From positions 1 to 52,817 of the forward strand of contig NZ_JABJVN010000005.1 of NCBI RefSeq assembly GCF_013618475.1: 52,817 nucleotides of DNA. The letters are read 5' to 3'. Numbering within the stretch: position 1 is the stretch's first letter; each line of letters starts with the position of its first letter. The position numbers and the translations under genes are program-made. This stretch comes from Saccharibacillus deserti. GTDB lineage: Bacteria > Bacillota > Bacilli > Paenibacillales > Paenibacillaceae. Positions 14,950 through 23,877 of this stretch are shown here, piece by piece. The notes beneath the pieces were generated by a model, which did not search any database, had not been told where the DNA came from, and saw only the letters and a list, made by a program, of their open reading frames with translations.

Positions 14950-15651
14950 ATGTTTAGTATTCTGATTGTGGAAGACGATCTCAAACTGGCGCAGCTGCTG
15001 CAAACCCATCTCGAGAAATACGGCTACCGGGCCGAAGTGCTGCGGGAATTCGACCGGGTGATCGAACGGTTCGAGAGCGTCCGTCCGGATCTCGTTCTGC
15101 TTGATGTCCAACTGCCTTATTACGACGGGTATTACTGGTGCAGACGGATCCGCGAGGTGTCGAACTGTCCCGTTCTGTTCATCTCGGCCCGAGACGGCAA
15201 AATGGAGCAGATCATGGCGCTCGAGCACGGAGCGGACGATTATCTGGCCAAACCGTTCGATTACGAATGGGTGATGGCCAAGATCAAGAGCCAGCTTCGC
15301 CGCGCTTACGGTTCCTATGCCCCGGGCCGGCAGGAACGGATCGTGGAATGCGCCGGGCTTGCGCTGTATCCGGAGAGGCTTGAGCTGACGTTAGCCGGCA
15401 GAGCGGTAGAGCTCAGTCACAAAGAAGGACTGCTGATCGAAGCGCTGATGGACAACAGTTCCAAAGTGGTCAGCCGCGATTGGCTGCTGGACAAACTGTG
15501 GGACGGCCAGCCGATCGTGGACGACAATACGCTGACGGTCAATGTCACGCGGATCCGCAAGAAATTAGCCGAGCTTGGTATCGAAGAAGCGCTGGAAACG
15601 GTGCGGGGAGCCGGGTACAGACTGCGGCCGATCTGGAGGACGCAGCCATGA
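14950..15651 (+). CDS. OmpR-family response regulator (Bce-like)
   Basis: The 233-residue protein has a receiver domain with acidic pair EDD (8-10), phosphoacceptor D52 in LVLLDVQLP, ISAR and LAKPF, then a winged-helix domain ending ETVRGAGYRLRP. This is the regulator type paired with intramembrane-sensing kinases that respond to cell-wall antibiotics. AAAGGAG precedes the ATG. Its stop overlaps the kinase start (ATGA). Confidence 0.93.
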   Translation: MFSILIVEDDLKLAQLLQTHLEKYGYRAEVLREFDRVIERFESVRPDLVLLDVQLPYYDGYYWCRRIREVSNCPVLFISARDGKMEQIMALEHGADDYLAKPFDYEWVMAKIKSQLRRAYGSYAPGRQERIVECAGLALYPERLELTLAGRAVELSHKEGLLIEALMDNSSKVVSRDWLLDKLWDGQPIVDDNTLTVNVTRIRKKLAELGIEEALETVRGAGYRLRPIWRTQP

Positions 15652-16640
15652 AGCTGTTCTGGAGAGAGCAGACGCCGCTGATCCTGCTGTACGCCGCCCA
15701 GCTTCTGCTGACCGGCTACCTCTGCCGTCTGTCCGGGGTCCGCAATCCGTTCGACCTTGCCTATATCGCGCTGGTCTCTACGGCGCTGTTCGCGCTGTAT
15801 CTGATCTTCCGGTATGTCCGGCATATCCGGTTCTACCGGAGACTGGCGGCACGTTCCGCGTCCCTGGCCGAATCGGCCGAATTCGTCGGGAACGCGCCGC
15901 TTGCGGAAGCGCTGGGGCATCTGCTGCAGCGGAATTACCGCCTGTATCAGGAAGAGCTTGGGCAGTCCCGCAGGAAGCTCGGCGACCAGATCACGTTTAT
16001 CCACCAATGGGTACACCAGATGAAGACCCCGTTATCCGTCATGCATCTGGCACTTCGGCAGGAACCCGATCCTTTTTTTGACGGGCTTCGGGAAGAAATC
16101 GACAAATTGAAAAAAGGACTCGATACGGTGCTGTACACCTCGCGCCTGGAAGCGTTCGAGCAGGATTTTGCGGTGGAGCCGGTTCTTCTTGGCCGGCTGG
16201 TCGGGACCGTGACGGCCGAGCACAAAAATTTGTGTATCCGCCACCGCGTGTTCCCGGATATTCGGGTGGATGACCGGCTGACGATCCTCACCGACGAGAA
16301 ATGGCTGGCTTTTGCGATCGGCCAACTTCTGACCAATGCGGTCCGCTATTCGGCCGGAACAAGCAGCCGGATGGAGATCGCCGCGGATATGCAGGGCCGG
16401 GAAGCGTGCCTTGAAATCCGCGACAGCGGCGTCGGTATTCCGGGAGGGGATCTCGGCCGGGTATTCGATCCCTATTTTACAGGGGAGAACGGAAGACGGT
16501 TCGGCGAATCGACCGGCATGGGACTTTATCTGGTCCGGGAGATTGCCGCGCGGCTCGGTCATCGGATCGAAATCGAATCCCGGCAGGGGCAGGGGACGAC
16601 GGTGCGTCTATGGATGAATCTGGCGGGGGAGGCGCGGTAG
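15648..16640 (+). CDS. Intramembrane-sensing histidine kinase (BceS-like)
   Basis: The 330-residue kinase has two close transmembrane helices at about 8-25 and 38-56 with only a short external loop, so it lacks an extracellular sensor domain. The H-box reads FIHQWVHQMKTPLSV (about 120-134), the N-box LLTNAVRYS, then DSGVGIP and GMGLYLVREIA. In this family the partner ABC transporter is the actual sensor. The ATG lies 8 bp after TGGAGGA and overlaps the regulator stop. Confidence 0.92.
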   Translation: MKLFWREQTPLILLYAAQLLLTGYLCRLSGVRNPFDLAYIALVSTALFALYLIFRYVRHIRFYRRLAARSASLAESAEFVGNAPLAEALGHLLQRNYRLYQEELGQSRRKLGDQITFIHQWVHQMKTPLSVMHLALRQEPDPFFDGLREEIDKLKKGLDTVLYTSRLEAFEQDFAVEPVLLGRLVGTVTAEHKNLCIRHRVFPDIRVDDRLTILTDEKWLAFAIGQLLTNAVRYSAGTSSRMEIAADMQGREACLEIRDSGVGIPGGDLGRVFDPYFTGENGRRFGESTGMGLYLVREIAARLGHRIEIESRQGQGTTVRLWMNLAGEAR

Positions 16641-18425
16641 ATGACGCTTGGACAGCTGGCGTTTCGCCAGATCGCCCGGAATATGCGGGCCTACGCCGCT
16701 TTTCTGCTGAGCAGTACGTTTTCGGTGACGATCTTTTTTATGCTGGCCGTTTTTCTGTTCCATCCTGCGCTTGGACAGCCGTCCGTCGACCGTTCGGCCG
16801 TGCAGGCCGTAAAAGCTGCAACCGGTGTCCTCTATGTATTCTCCGTCTGCTTCGTGTTCTATTCCGTCCGCGGATTCCTGAACTCCCGCAGACGGGAATT
16901 CGGCGTGCTGGTTCTGCACGGGATGACGGGAAAGCAGCTGCGGCAGATCCTGTTTCTCGAGCATATGGGGATCGGCGTCGTTTCCACGGCGGCAGGAACT
17001 GCTGCCGGGCTGCTGTTCGCCCGGCTGTTCCTGATGATCGGAGCCGAAGTGATGGGGATCCGTCCGCTGCGGTTTTATCTGCCGACAGAAGCCGCACTGC
17101 TGACGCTGTCGGCGTTTGGAGCGCTGTTTGTCGCAGCTTCCGGATTTGGCGCCGCGTCGGTCCGGACAAACAGACCGCTTACTTTGCTGCAGGGCGATGG
17201 CCAAGCGGAATCCGAGCCCCGGGCTTCCGGTCTGCTGTCCGCGGCCGCGTGCATTCTTCTGTTCGCCGGGTGCGGAACAGCTTTTCTCGTGCAGAGGGAA
17301 GACGTCGTCTCCGCCCTGCTGCCGGCCGCGCTGATGACCACCGTCGGCACTTATCTGCTGTACACCCAACTGAGCGTGTTCGCGATTCGGCTGTTAAGAA
17401 ACCGCCGCTCGATTTGGCTGCGCGGGACCAATCTGATCGTCTTCTCCGGTCTGGCTGCCCGCCTGAGAGACCATGCCCGTCTGTTCTGTCTCGTGACCCT
17501 GTTGACGACGGCCGCGATCTGCACCCTGGGCGGGCTGCTCGGCTTCCTGCAGACCATCCACCGGCAGATGGCGGAAGCGTATCCGTTCGCCTACGCCTAT
17601 ATCCAGACCGCGGGCGATACGGCGCAAGCCGCCCGCCATACGGAAGCGATCGAGCGGGAGCTGGATGAACAGGGGATTACTTACCGCAAAGCATCCGTTC
17701 ATATCGCGAATTTCGGCGCAGCCGGCGGGCCTTCCCGAAACGTGATCCGCCTGTCCGAGTATATCCGGCTTGCCGACCTGCAGACGGCTTCGAAGCCTCC
17801 GCAGCCGACCGGCCGAGGGGTCGAACTTCCTTTTGTCGAGGCAGCGCCGCTGATTGTTCCCGATCGGATCTTCGGCTTGTTGGGAACCCCGAAGCGCGCA
17901 GAGTTCTTGACGGTGTACGAGACGGAGGCTTCCGATTCGGCGGCGGATACGGGCCGGGCGATCGCCCGGCAGTTGGAGCGGACGCAGGCCGCCGGGTTCG
18001 GATTCGCTTCGCCCGCCGATCTGGAGGAAAAGCTCAAGCAGAGCTACGGGTTGATGCTTTTTGTCGGAGGAGCGGTCTGCTGCGTGTTTGCGGCCGCTTC
18101 GGGAAGCCTGCTCCACTTCCGCCTGTTTCGTGACCTGAACGACGAGAAGCGGAAATTCCGCCTTCTCGGGAAGATCGGATTGACCGGGCGCGAACAGAGC
18201 CGAATCGTCCATACCCAGCTGGCGCTGCTGTTCCTGCTGCCGCTCGCCGCTGCTTTTCTCTACAGCTCGGCCGCGCTTTACGCGCTGCATACGCTGCTTC
18301 GTTCGTCGATGGTCGGCCCTGCCGTTACGGTCTGCTTCGCGTTCCTTGCGCTGCAGCTTCTGTGTGTCCTGCTGATCCGTCCCCGGTATTTGAGACGGCT
18401 GCGGGAATCGGATGTTTCTTCCTGA
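16641..18425 (+). CDS. FtsX-like ABC permease (BceB-like)
   Basis: The 594-residue membrane protein starts directly after the kinase stop. It has about ten hydrophobic segments, an early FYSVRGFLNSRRREFGVLVL region and an FtsX-type core, with a large extracytoplasmic region at about 310-460, as in BceB permeases that bind peptide antibiotics or flux-sense with the kinase. No ABC ATPase gene is present before or after it, although BceA normally precedes BceB. The permease may use an ATPase encoded elsewhere or act as a sensor only. Confidence 0.88.
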   Translation: MTLGQLAFRQIARNMRAYAAFLLSSTFSVTIFFMLAVFLFHPALGQPSVDRSAVQAVKAATGVLYVFSVCFVFYSVRGFLNSRRREFGVLVLHGMTGKQLRQILFLEHMGIGVVSTAAGTAAGLLFARLFLMIGAEVMGIRPLRFYLPTEAALLTLSAFGALFVAASGFGAASVRTNRPLTLLQGDGQAESEPRASGLLSAAACILLFAGCGTAFLVQREDVVSALLPAALMTTVGTYLLYTQLSVFAIRLLRNRRSIWLRGTNLIVFSGLAARLRDHARLFCLVTLLTTAAICTLGGLLGFLQTIHRQMAEAYPFAYAYIQTAGDTAQAARHTEAIERELDEQGITYRKASVHIANFGAAGGPSRNVIRLSEYIRLADLQTASKPPQPTGRGVELPFVEAAPLIVPDRIFGLLGTPKRAEFLTVYETEASDSAADTGRAIARQLERTQAAGFGFASPADLEEKLKQSYGLMLFVGGAVCCVFAAASGSLLHFRLFRDLNDEKRKFRLLGKIGLTGREQSRIVHTQLALLFLLPLAAAFLYSSAALYALHTLLRSSMVGPAVTVCFAFLALQLLCVLLIRPRYLRRLRESDVSS

Positions 18426-18454
18426 GCGGCTGCCGCCCCGGTCTTCGCAGGACG

Positions 18455-18540
18455 GCACCGCAGCCCGGCACCGCAGCCCGGCACCGCAGCCCGGCACCGC
18501 AGCCCGGCACCGCAGCCCGGCACCGCAGCCCGGCACGCAA
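18455..18540. repeat. 13-bp tandem repeat, six perfect copies
   Basis: The unit GCACCGCAGCCCG is repeated six times without change from 18455 to 18532, followed by a partial copy. It begins 30 bp after the permease stop. Perfect identity points to recent slippage. ORFs across it on both strands consist of simple reiterated residues and are not supported. Confidence 0.95.
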
Positions 18541-18626
18541 GCTTATGACGAGCGTCACTTCTCATATGACGGCCTTCTCTCCTATATTTGCTTCAGCACT
18601 TATACGAGTAAGAAGGAGTGGACAAG

Positions 18627-19403
18627 TTGAATAACGAAGTATCCGTCAAGCCTTACAGCGTAGGGGAAATATTGGGGTTATGGGCGCTGGTCACGCTGCC
18701 GATGTTCTTGATCCGGTTTGCCCTGATGCCGCGGCTGGTTCCCGTGGTGTCGATCCATCCGGGCATTCTGTACTGGCTGCTCATGATTGTGGGCATGATG
18801 TGGCAGTTTGTTCTCTCGGTCATCATTTTAAAAAAAGAATTAGGCACGTTAACCTGGGAGAAACTGAAGAAAAGGCTCTGGCTGAATCATCCGATCCATC
18901 CGAAGACGTTCAAAGTGTACAAACTCGCGTACTCGTTTACGATTCCGATCATTTTGTACGCGTTTTTCTTCGAAAGTTCCGGGTTGTTCACGTTTGTGGG
19001 CGCGACGCTGAACCGGCTGTTCCCTTTTATGGCTCCGGCGGGTTATGCCGATATTCAGAACCTGGTGAGTCCCGAATTCGTAGGCGCCTGGTATCTGATC
19101 GGAATTGCGCTGGTCAGCTGTCTGTTCAACTACCTGCTTGGGGAAGAATTGTTTTTCCGCGGGATTCTGCTTCCCCAGATGAGAGGGGCTTTCGGAAAAT
19201 GGGATTGGGCCATGAACGGGGTATTGTTCGCCGCCTATCACCTGCACAAAATGTCGGATATCCCGGTGCTGCTCGTCGGATCGTTTTTCTACGGATTTTT
19301 GAACGCGAAATATCGGAGCTTCTGGCCGGCGGTTATCATCCATGGAGTGGAAGCCATTCCTCTGTTGATCGCCGTAACGGCCGTGGTGCTGGGATTGATG
19401 TAA
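18627..19403 (+). CDS. CPBP-family intramembrane protease
   Basis: I place the start at TTG 18627, 8 bp after AAGGAG; GTG 18618 would be too close. The 258-residue protein has about seven membrane segments and the family motifs EELFFRG (EExxxR), FAAYHLHK (FxxxH) and a later HGVEA. These residues form the glutamate protease site of CAAX-protease/bacteriocin-immunity proteins. It is followed without a gap by a two-component system, which suggests a signalling or immunity role. Confidence 0.9.
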   Translation: MNNEVSVKPYSVGEILGLWALVTLPMFLIRFALMPRLVPVVSIHPGILYWLLMIVGMMWQFVLSVIILKKELGTLTWEKLKKRLWLNHPIHPKTFKVYKLAYSFTIPIILYAFFFESSGLFTFVGATLNRLFPFMAPAGYADIQNLVSPEFVGAWYLIGIALVSCLFNYLLGEELFFRGILLPQMRGAFGKWDWAMNGVLFAAYHLHKMSDIPVLLVGSFFYGFLNAKYRSFWPAVIIHGVEAIPLLIAVTAVVLGLM

Positions 19404-20591
19404 ATGATTCATGCGAAGGAGTGTGCTCCTATTCCCCTTTCCGCCGTGCATACTTTGAGCAATACGAGAGCATCCAGACTGTTCTTCTACGGGCTGGCGT
19501 TCGCTTACGCGTCTCTGCTGCTGGTATATCTGTCCTTGTCCCATTACCAAGACCTGGTCGGGGTGGCGATCCTGATCGGATTGTACGTGCTGCGTCATTC
19601 CAGGCGGATCATGCGGCATCGCGGGTATCCGCTGCTTGCCGCCGCATCGCCTGTCGTTGAAATCGTCCTGCTGTTTCTGCTGTTTTTTGGAAAAGGAACG
19701 GAAGTCGAGAATATCGTATTTGTTCTGTTTATTGCGGATCTGCTGCTTCATTACAAATCCTGGTATGCGTTTCCGTTTGCGTATGCCGGGTATCTGGTCT
19801 ACATGATCCTGTGGCCGCCGGACGGGAACGATCTATGGAGCCCTATGTTTCATGTACTGAGCTATTCCTTCCTGATTGTTCCGATTTGGAGTACCAAGCT
19901 GCTGCTCAACCAAAGAGAGGTGAATCTTCGATTGAACGAGTCCTTGAAACAGGAAGCCCGAACCCGGGAAGAGATGGCGGCTTTAAAAGAAAGAACGAGG
20001 ATCGCGGAAGAGGTGCACGATACGGTAGGGCATACGCTGACGACGGCGATCGTCGCTCTGGAAGGAGCCCAGCTGCTGTTCGAGAAACGGCCCGAGGAAT
20101 CGCTGCGCAAAATTCGGGTGGCCCGGGAACAGTTGAAGGAGGGGTTGGGCAATATCCGCCAGGTGGCCAAGACGCTCAAAGCCACGGAAGGGACGGTCGG
20201 CGACCTGGAACTCGAAGAAGGGATCCGGAAGATCATGACCGATGCCGAGCGGCAGACGGACGTTCGATTTACGCTGCATCTTGAAGAGCTGCCGCATCTC
20301 GTCTCTGTTCAGAAATACGTCATCCTCAATCTGATCAAGGAATCGATTACGAATGCGCTGAAGCACGGCCGGGCAAGCGCCATCGGAATTTCCATTATGG
20401 AAGAGCGGGACACCATTCATATTCGGGTCGAGGATAACGGCGGCGGCAGCGATGCGTGGGCCTACGGATTCGGCTTGAAGACGATGGAAGAACGAATCGA
20501 AGCGATCGGAGGGCAATTGACGCTGCACAGCGAAGCGAAGGGAGGATTTGCCCTTCATGCCCGCATGCCGATCGCCGGAGGAGAGGCATAA
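19404..20591 (+). CDS. NarL/DesK-type sensor histidine kinase
   Basis: The 395-residue protein has five or six N-terminal hydrophobic segments (about 25-170) without a large external domain, a coiled stretch (REVNLRLNESLKQEARTREE, in part) and a HisKA_3 site RTRIAEEVHDTVGHTL. The ATPase part has NLIKESITNALKHG, DNGGG and GFGLKTMEERIEA. The ATG follows the protease TAA directly. Its stop overlaps the regulator ATG by one base. Confidence 0.92.
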   Translation: MIHAKECAPIPLSAVHTLSNTRASRLFFYGLAFAYASLLLVYLSLSHYQDLVGVAILIGLYVLRHSRRIMRHRGYPLLAAASPVVEIVLLFLLFFGKGTEVENIVFVLFIADLLLHYKSWYAFPFAYAGYLVYMILWPPDGNDLWSPMFHVLSYSFLIVPIWSTKLLLNQREVNLRLNESLKQEARTREEMAALKERTRIAEEVHDTVGHTLTTAIVALEGAQLLFEKRPEESLRKIRVAREQLKEGLGNIRQVAKTLKATEGTVGDLELEEGIRKIMTDAERQTDVRFTLHLEELPHLVSVQKYVILNLIKESITNALKHGRASAIGISIMEERDTIHIRVEDNGGGSDAWAYGFGLKTMEERIEAIGGQLTLHSEAKGGFALHARMPIAGGEA

Positions 20592-21247
20592 TGGAGAATG
20601 AACGCAGAATCGGCGTGATGCTGGTCGACGACCACCGGATTATGCTGGAAGGGCTGGCCACGCTGCTGTCGATCAGACCGGAGATCGAGATCGTGGGAAT
20701 GGCCCAGACCGGCGAAGAAGCGCTGGAGCAGCTGCTTGACGTCGTTCCCGACATCATCCTGATGGATATTCGCATGCCCGGGATGGGCGGTGTCCAAACT
20801 ACCGAAGCGATCAAAACTTTGTACCCGGACCTCATCATTCTGATCCTGACGACGTTCGACGACGACGAATATATTATAGAAGCTTTGTGCAACGGAGCCT
20901 CCGGCTACCTGCTCAAAGATATCGACGGCGAGAAGCTTGTGCAATCGATCGACGAAGCGCTGTCCGGAAGCCTGCTCCTCACGGGCAAAGCGGCCAAGAA
21001 ACTCGCGCTCAATCTTCGCAGCCAGCACAGCCGGTTCAAGCAGACGGGCGGGGAGTTTGAATTGACGCCCAGGGAACTCGATCTGGCCAAACTGCTGATC
21101 GAAGGATACAATTCCAAAGAAATGGCGGAGAAGCTGTTCTTGACCCAGGGCACAGTCAAAAATTATCTGAGCGACATTTATGCCAAGCTCGGGACCAATG
21201 ACCGGGTCAAAGCCGCCTTATTGCTGAAAAGGTACTTGTCCTTGTGA
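20591..21247 (+). CDS. NarL/FixJ-family response regulator
   Basis: The 218-residue protein has a receiver with DDH (13-15), phosphoacceptor D59 in IILMDIRMPG, the LTTF switch and LLKDI, and a LuxR-type HTH ELTPRELDLAKLLIEGYNSK to VKNYLSDIYAKLG. It pairs with the kinase by overlap (TAATG). Targets may include this operon, but no operator could be identified. Confidence 0.93.
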   Translation: MENERRIGVMLVDDHRIMLEGLATLLSIRPEIEIVGMAQTGEEALEQLLDVVPDIILMDIRMPGMGGVQTTEAIKTLYPDLIILILTTFDDDEYIIEALCNGASGYLLKDIDGEKLVQSIDEALSGSLLLTGKAAKKLALNLRSQHSRFKQTGGEFELTPRELDLAKLLIEGYNSKEMAEKLFLTQGTVKNYLSDIYAKLGTNDRVKAALLLKRYLSL

Positions 21248-21254
21248 GAACAGC

Positions 21255-21290
21255 GGCACAGAAATCCCGGGCGGTAAGGCCTTCTGTGCC
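21255..21290 (+). other. Inverted repeat after the NarL-type regulator
   Basis: GGCACAGAA (21255-21263) pairs with TTCTGTGCC (21282-21290) over nine bases. No T-run follows, so it is not a classic terminator; it may protect the 3' end or act with a factor. Confidence 0.5.
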
Positions 21291-21432
21291 CGGGACAAGG
21301 CAGCAGGCGATTTGCAAGATTGCGCCTCCGGCCTCAAGACCCTCCCGCCGAATCCTTCTAAAATTGAAGAGAAATATTCAAAGAATCTTACATACGGATG
21401 AGAGCAAGTAAAATGACCCAGTCGGAGGAATC

Positions 21433-22428
21433 GTGATCTTGAGAAAGCTGCCGTTTATGATTGCCGTTATTTGTTTGGGAACCGCCTTATCCGCTTGTTC
21501 CGCCCCGGCCGTTCCTCTGAGCCCTGCGGCTGCAGGCGTAACGCAAGGCGAGAGCGAACAGATGGAGAAATATAATGCGTACGTGATGTTGAACAACCTG
21601 ATGAGGGGCCGGATCGACGAGGTGCTGATTCATTATTTCGAGAAGTTCGGCACGGAGAAACAGCCCGTGATCGAAGATAACTTCAGCTTTATTATGCTGG
21701 GTGTGGTCGAGCAGGACCGCGCTGTGATCGATCAGGCCAAAGGCTTTATTGCCAGCAAGCCCGCTTTTGCGAGTGCCGACCCGGCGGCCGCCAAGCTGAT
21801 TCCGGCCATTCAGGATCTGCTGGCCGTTCTTGACGGGATGAAAGTCTATTATGACTCCAAAGGGTATGTGGACGACGACTTCGCCAAAGGCAAAGAGCTG
21901 CACGCCAAACTGCTGGCCGCTTATGAGGCTTACGACAAATCCGCCCAGGACTATTATACGGCTCTGCAGAAAATGGGCGACGAGCAGCGTCTGGCCGATC
22001 TGCAGGAATTCAAGAATGCCGGCCAGGACATCCGGTACAATGCTTTGAAGTTCATGATCGACGCCGAAGCGACGGCGATGGAGATCGAGGCGCAGGGGAT
22101 TCACGCCGCCAATGTGCTGGAGCTTGATCTGGCGAAATTCAAAGCCAAATACGATGTGATGACCGCGGATCTGACCGCGCTGACCACTCTGTCCAAAGAC
22201 AAAGACCAGATTCAAAAAGAAGGCTTGAACGAGTTCTCCATCGGCAGCTATGTGCAAGCGGCTACCGAAGCCAAAGTCGGCGCTTCGAATATCATCGAAC
22301 GGATCAAGAACAAGGAACCCGTATCCGATTCCGATCTGAGCGGCCAGTTCCTGGACAGTACGGAAGGAACCCCCGAGACGTTCAATCAGCTGATTGGCAA
22401 AGCAGTCGAACGTTATAACGGCATGTAA
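21433..22428 (+). CDS. DUF3829-like lipoprotein
   Basis: The 331-residue protein starts at GTG 21433 behind CGGAGG. It has a lipoprotein signal with lipobox LSAC (cleavage before Cys22) and a helical domain starting MEKYNAYVMLNNLM, as in the YiiG/DUF3829 family. It should be anchored to the outer face of the cytoplasmic membrane. The function of the family is unknown. A terminator follows at 22456. Confidence 0.8.
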   Translation: MILRKLPFMIAVICLGTALSACSAPAVPLSPAAAGVTQGESEQMEKYNAYVMLNNLMRGRIDEVLIHYFEKFGTEKQPVIEDNFSFIMLGVVEQDRAVIDQAKGFIASKPAFASADPAAAKLIPAIQDLLAVLDGMKVYYDSKGYVDDDFAKGKELHAKLLAAYEAYDKSAQDYYTALQKMGDEQRLADLQEFKNAGQDIRYNALKFMIDAEATAMEIEAQGIHAANVLELDLAKFKAKYDVMTADLTALTTLSKDKDQIQKEGLNEFSIGSYVQAATEAKVGASNIIERIKNKEPVSDSDLSGQFLDSTEGTPETFNQLIGKAVERYNGM

Positions 22429-22455
22429 AGCAAGCCGCGCATGCCCGGCATGAAT

Positions 22456-22508
22456 CCTCCCTTTGAAAGCGTGCCTAGACGGTACGGCTTCCGAAGGGAG
22501 GTTTTATT
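22456..22508 (+). terminator. Intrinsic terminator after the lipoprotein gene
   Basis: CCTCCCTTTGAAAGC pairs with GCTTCCGAAGGGAGG (one wobble, one mismatch) and is followed by TTTTATTAT. Confidence 0.85.
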
Positions 22509-22536
22509 ATAAAAATGAACAGGGAGCGTGGACCGT

Positions 22537-22920
22537 ATGGAAAACGAAGAGATGCAGCGTCTGATTGAACGGTATTTGAGCGCTTATAACACGTTCGATA
22601 TTCAAGGCATGCTGGACGTATTGGATGAAGAGATCCGCTTCCTGAACGTCGCCCGGGGCGAAGTGACGACCGAAACCCTGGGCATTGCGGACTTCCGCGC
22701 CCTGGCCGAACAATCCGTGCCGATCTTCTCGGAGCGGCGCCAAACGATCCGACAGATCGGATTCACGCAGGGCGGAGCGGAAGTCGAGATCGATTATGAA
22801 GCGACGCTTGCGGTGGATCTGCCCAACGGTATGCAAGCGGGCGAAGTTCTGCAGCTCCGGGGAAAATCGGTCTTTCAAAAAAAAGGAGAAAAGCTGGTGC
22901 GGATCGAAGATCACAGTTGA
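22537..22920 (+). CDS. SnoaL/NTF2-like protein
   Basis: The 127-residue protein begins with a helix LIERYLSAYNTFDIQGMLDVLDEEIRF (in part) and continues as beta strands, the pattern of cone-shaped NTF2-like proteins, which bind or isomerise small hydrophobic ligands. No catalytic residues can be assigned. AGGGAG lies 11 bp before ATG 22537; GTG 22528 is a less likely start. Confidence 0.7.
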   Translation: MENEEMQRLIERYLSAYNTFDIQGMLDVLDEEIRFLNVARGEVTTETLGIADFRALAEQSVPIFSERRQTIRQIGFTQGGAEVEIDYEATLAVDLPNGMQAGEVLQLRGKSVFQKKGEKLVRIEDHS

Positions 22921-22977
22921 GCAAAGGGACTGCCGCTAGAAAAGCGAAGCCTGAAAAACGGTGAAGGAGGACTTGTC

Positions 22978-23433
22978 GTGCAAAACGTAACGAACCTGAT
23001 CGAAAACCTGGATCATTTGATCCGCAGCGTTCCGGCTGAATTAAGCTTACTGACCGAAGAGGAGTTCAACAGAAAAGCCTCTCCCTCCAAATGGTCCAAA
23101 AAAGAAATACTGGGCCATCTGTGCGATTCGGCGGCAAACAACCATTACAGATTCATGAAAATCATGACGGATGATCAGCCGGTCCGGATCGAGAGTTACA
23201 ATCAGGACCTGTGGGTGTCGCTGCATGGCTATCAAGCCGATTATTCGCACACGGAGCTGATCCGGTTATGGGGCGGGTTGAACAAGCAGATCGCCTGCGT
23301 CTGGAAAAATGCGGAGGAAAAGAAGTTCGACCAAGAAGTGATTCTGCCTGATGGGACCTCCGTGACTCTTGAATGGTTAGCCGGGGATTATCTCGATCAT
23401 ACGCGGCATCATCTCGATCAGATCTTGATCTGA
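22978..23433 (+). CDS. DinB-family protein
   Basis: The 151-residue protein starts at GTG 22978 after AAGGAGGA. It has the four-helix DinB layout with metal-ligand histidines in ILGHLCDS (about 48) and the closing DYLDHTRHHLDQIL. These proteins bind divalent metal and include thiol transferases and damage-inducible proteins; the reaction here is unknown. Confidence 0.85.
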   Translation: MQNVTNLIENLDHLIRSVPAELSLLTEEEFNRKASPSKWSKKEILGHLCDSAANNHYRFMKIMTDDQPVRIESYNQDLWVSLHGYQADYSHTELIRLWGGLNKQIACVWKNAEEKKFDQEVILPDGTSVTLEWLAGDYLDHTRHHLDQILI

Positions 23434-23458
23434 CTCTAAAGCAATGGAGGAATTGGAT

Positions 23459-23842
23459 TTGTGGCATGTGGAATCGGCAGTTGCGTTCTCCGTATTGATC
23501 GGAACCGTCATATTGTTTCAACTGATGCTCGCTCTGGGGATGCCTTGGGGAAGCATGGCGATGGGCGGCCGGTATCCCGGCAGATTCCCTCCTGCGATGC
23601 GGGCCGCCGCCGTGATTCAGATTGCGATCCTGGCGGCGTTAGCCCTGATTGTGCTGAGCGCGGCGGGTCTCATGCTGCCGCAGTGGCAGGCTTTCAGCCG
23701 AAGCGCCATCTGGTTTGTGGTTGCTTTTTCGATAGTGGCCACACTGCTGAACCTGATCACGAAAAGCGTCTGGGAAAAAAGGATCTGGGCGCCGGTGTCC
23801 ATTCTTATGCTGGTGACCAGCGTGATCGTGGCGATTGGATAA
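23459..23842 (+). CDS. Four-helix membrane protein, 127 residues
   Basis: I place the start at TTG 23459, 8 bp after GGAGG; ATG 23444 is itself part of that site. Hydrophobic segments lie at about 8-25, 45-65, 75-92 and 103-122. No family was recognised. It lies in a same-strand run from DinB to a GNAT. Confidence 0.65.
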   Translation: MWHVESAVAFSVLIGTVILFQLMLALGMPWGSMAMGGRYPGRFPPAMRAAAVIQIAILAALALIVLSAAGLMLPQWQAFSRSAIWFVVAFSIVATLLNLITKSVWEKRIWAPVSILMLVTSVIVAIG

Positions 23843-23877
23843 GCGGTATATGCTGGACGCAGCCAAGGAGGAAGGTT

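Noticed and set aside
18278..18565. ORFs encoding reiterated AGLRCRAAVPGCG-type residues
   Set aside because: They are translations of the 13-bp tandem repeat in several frames, and none has a ribosome binding site.
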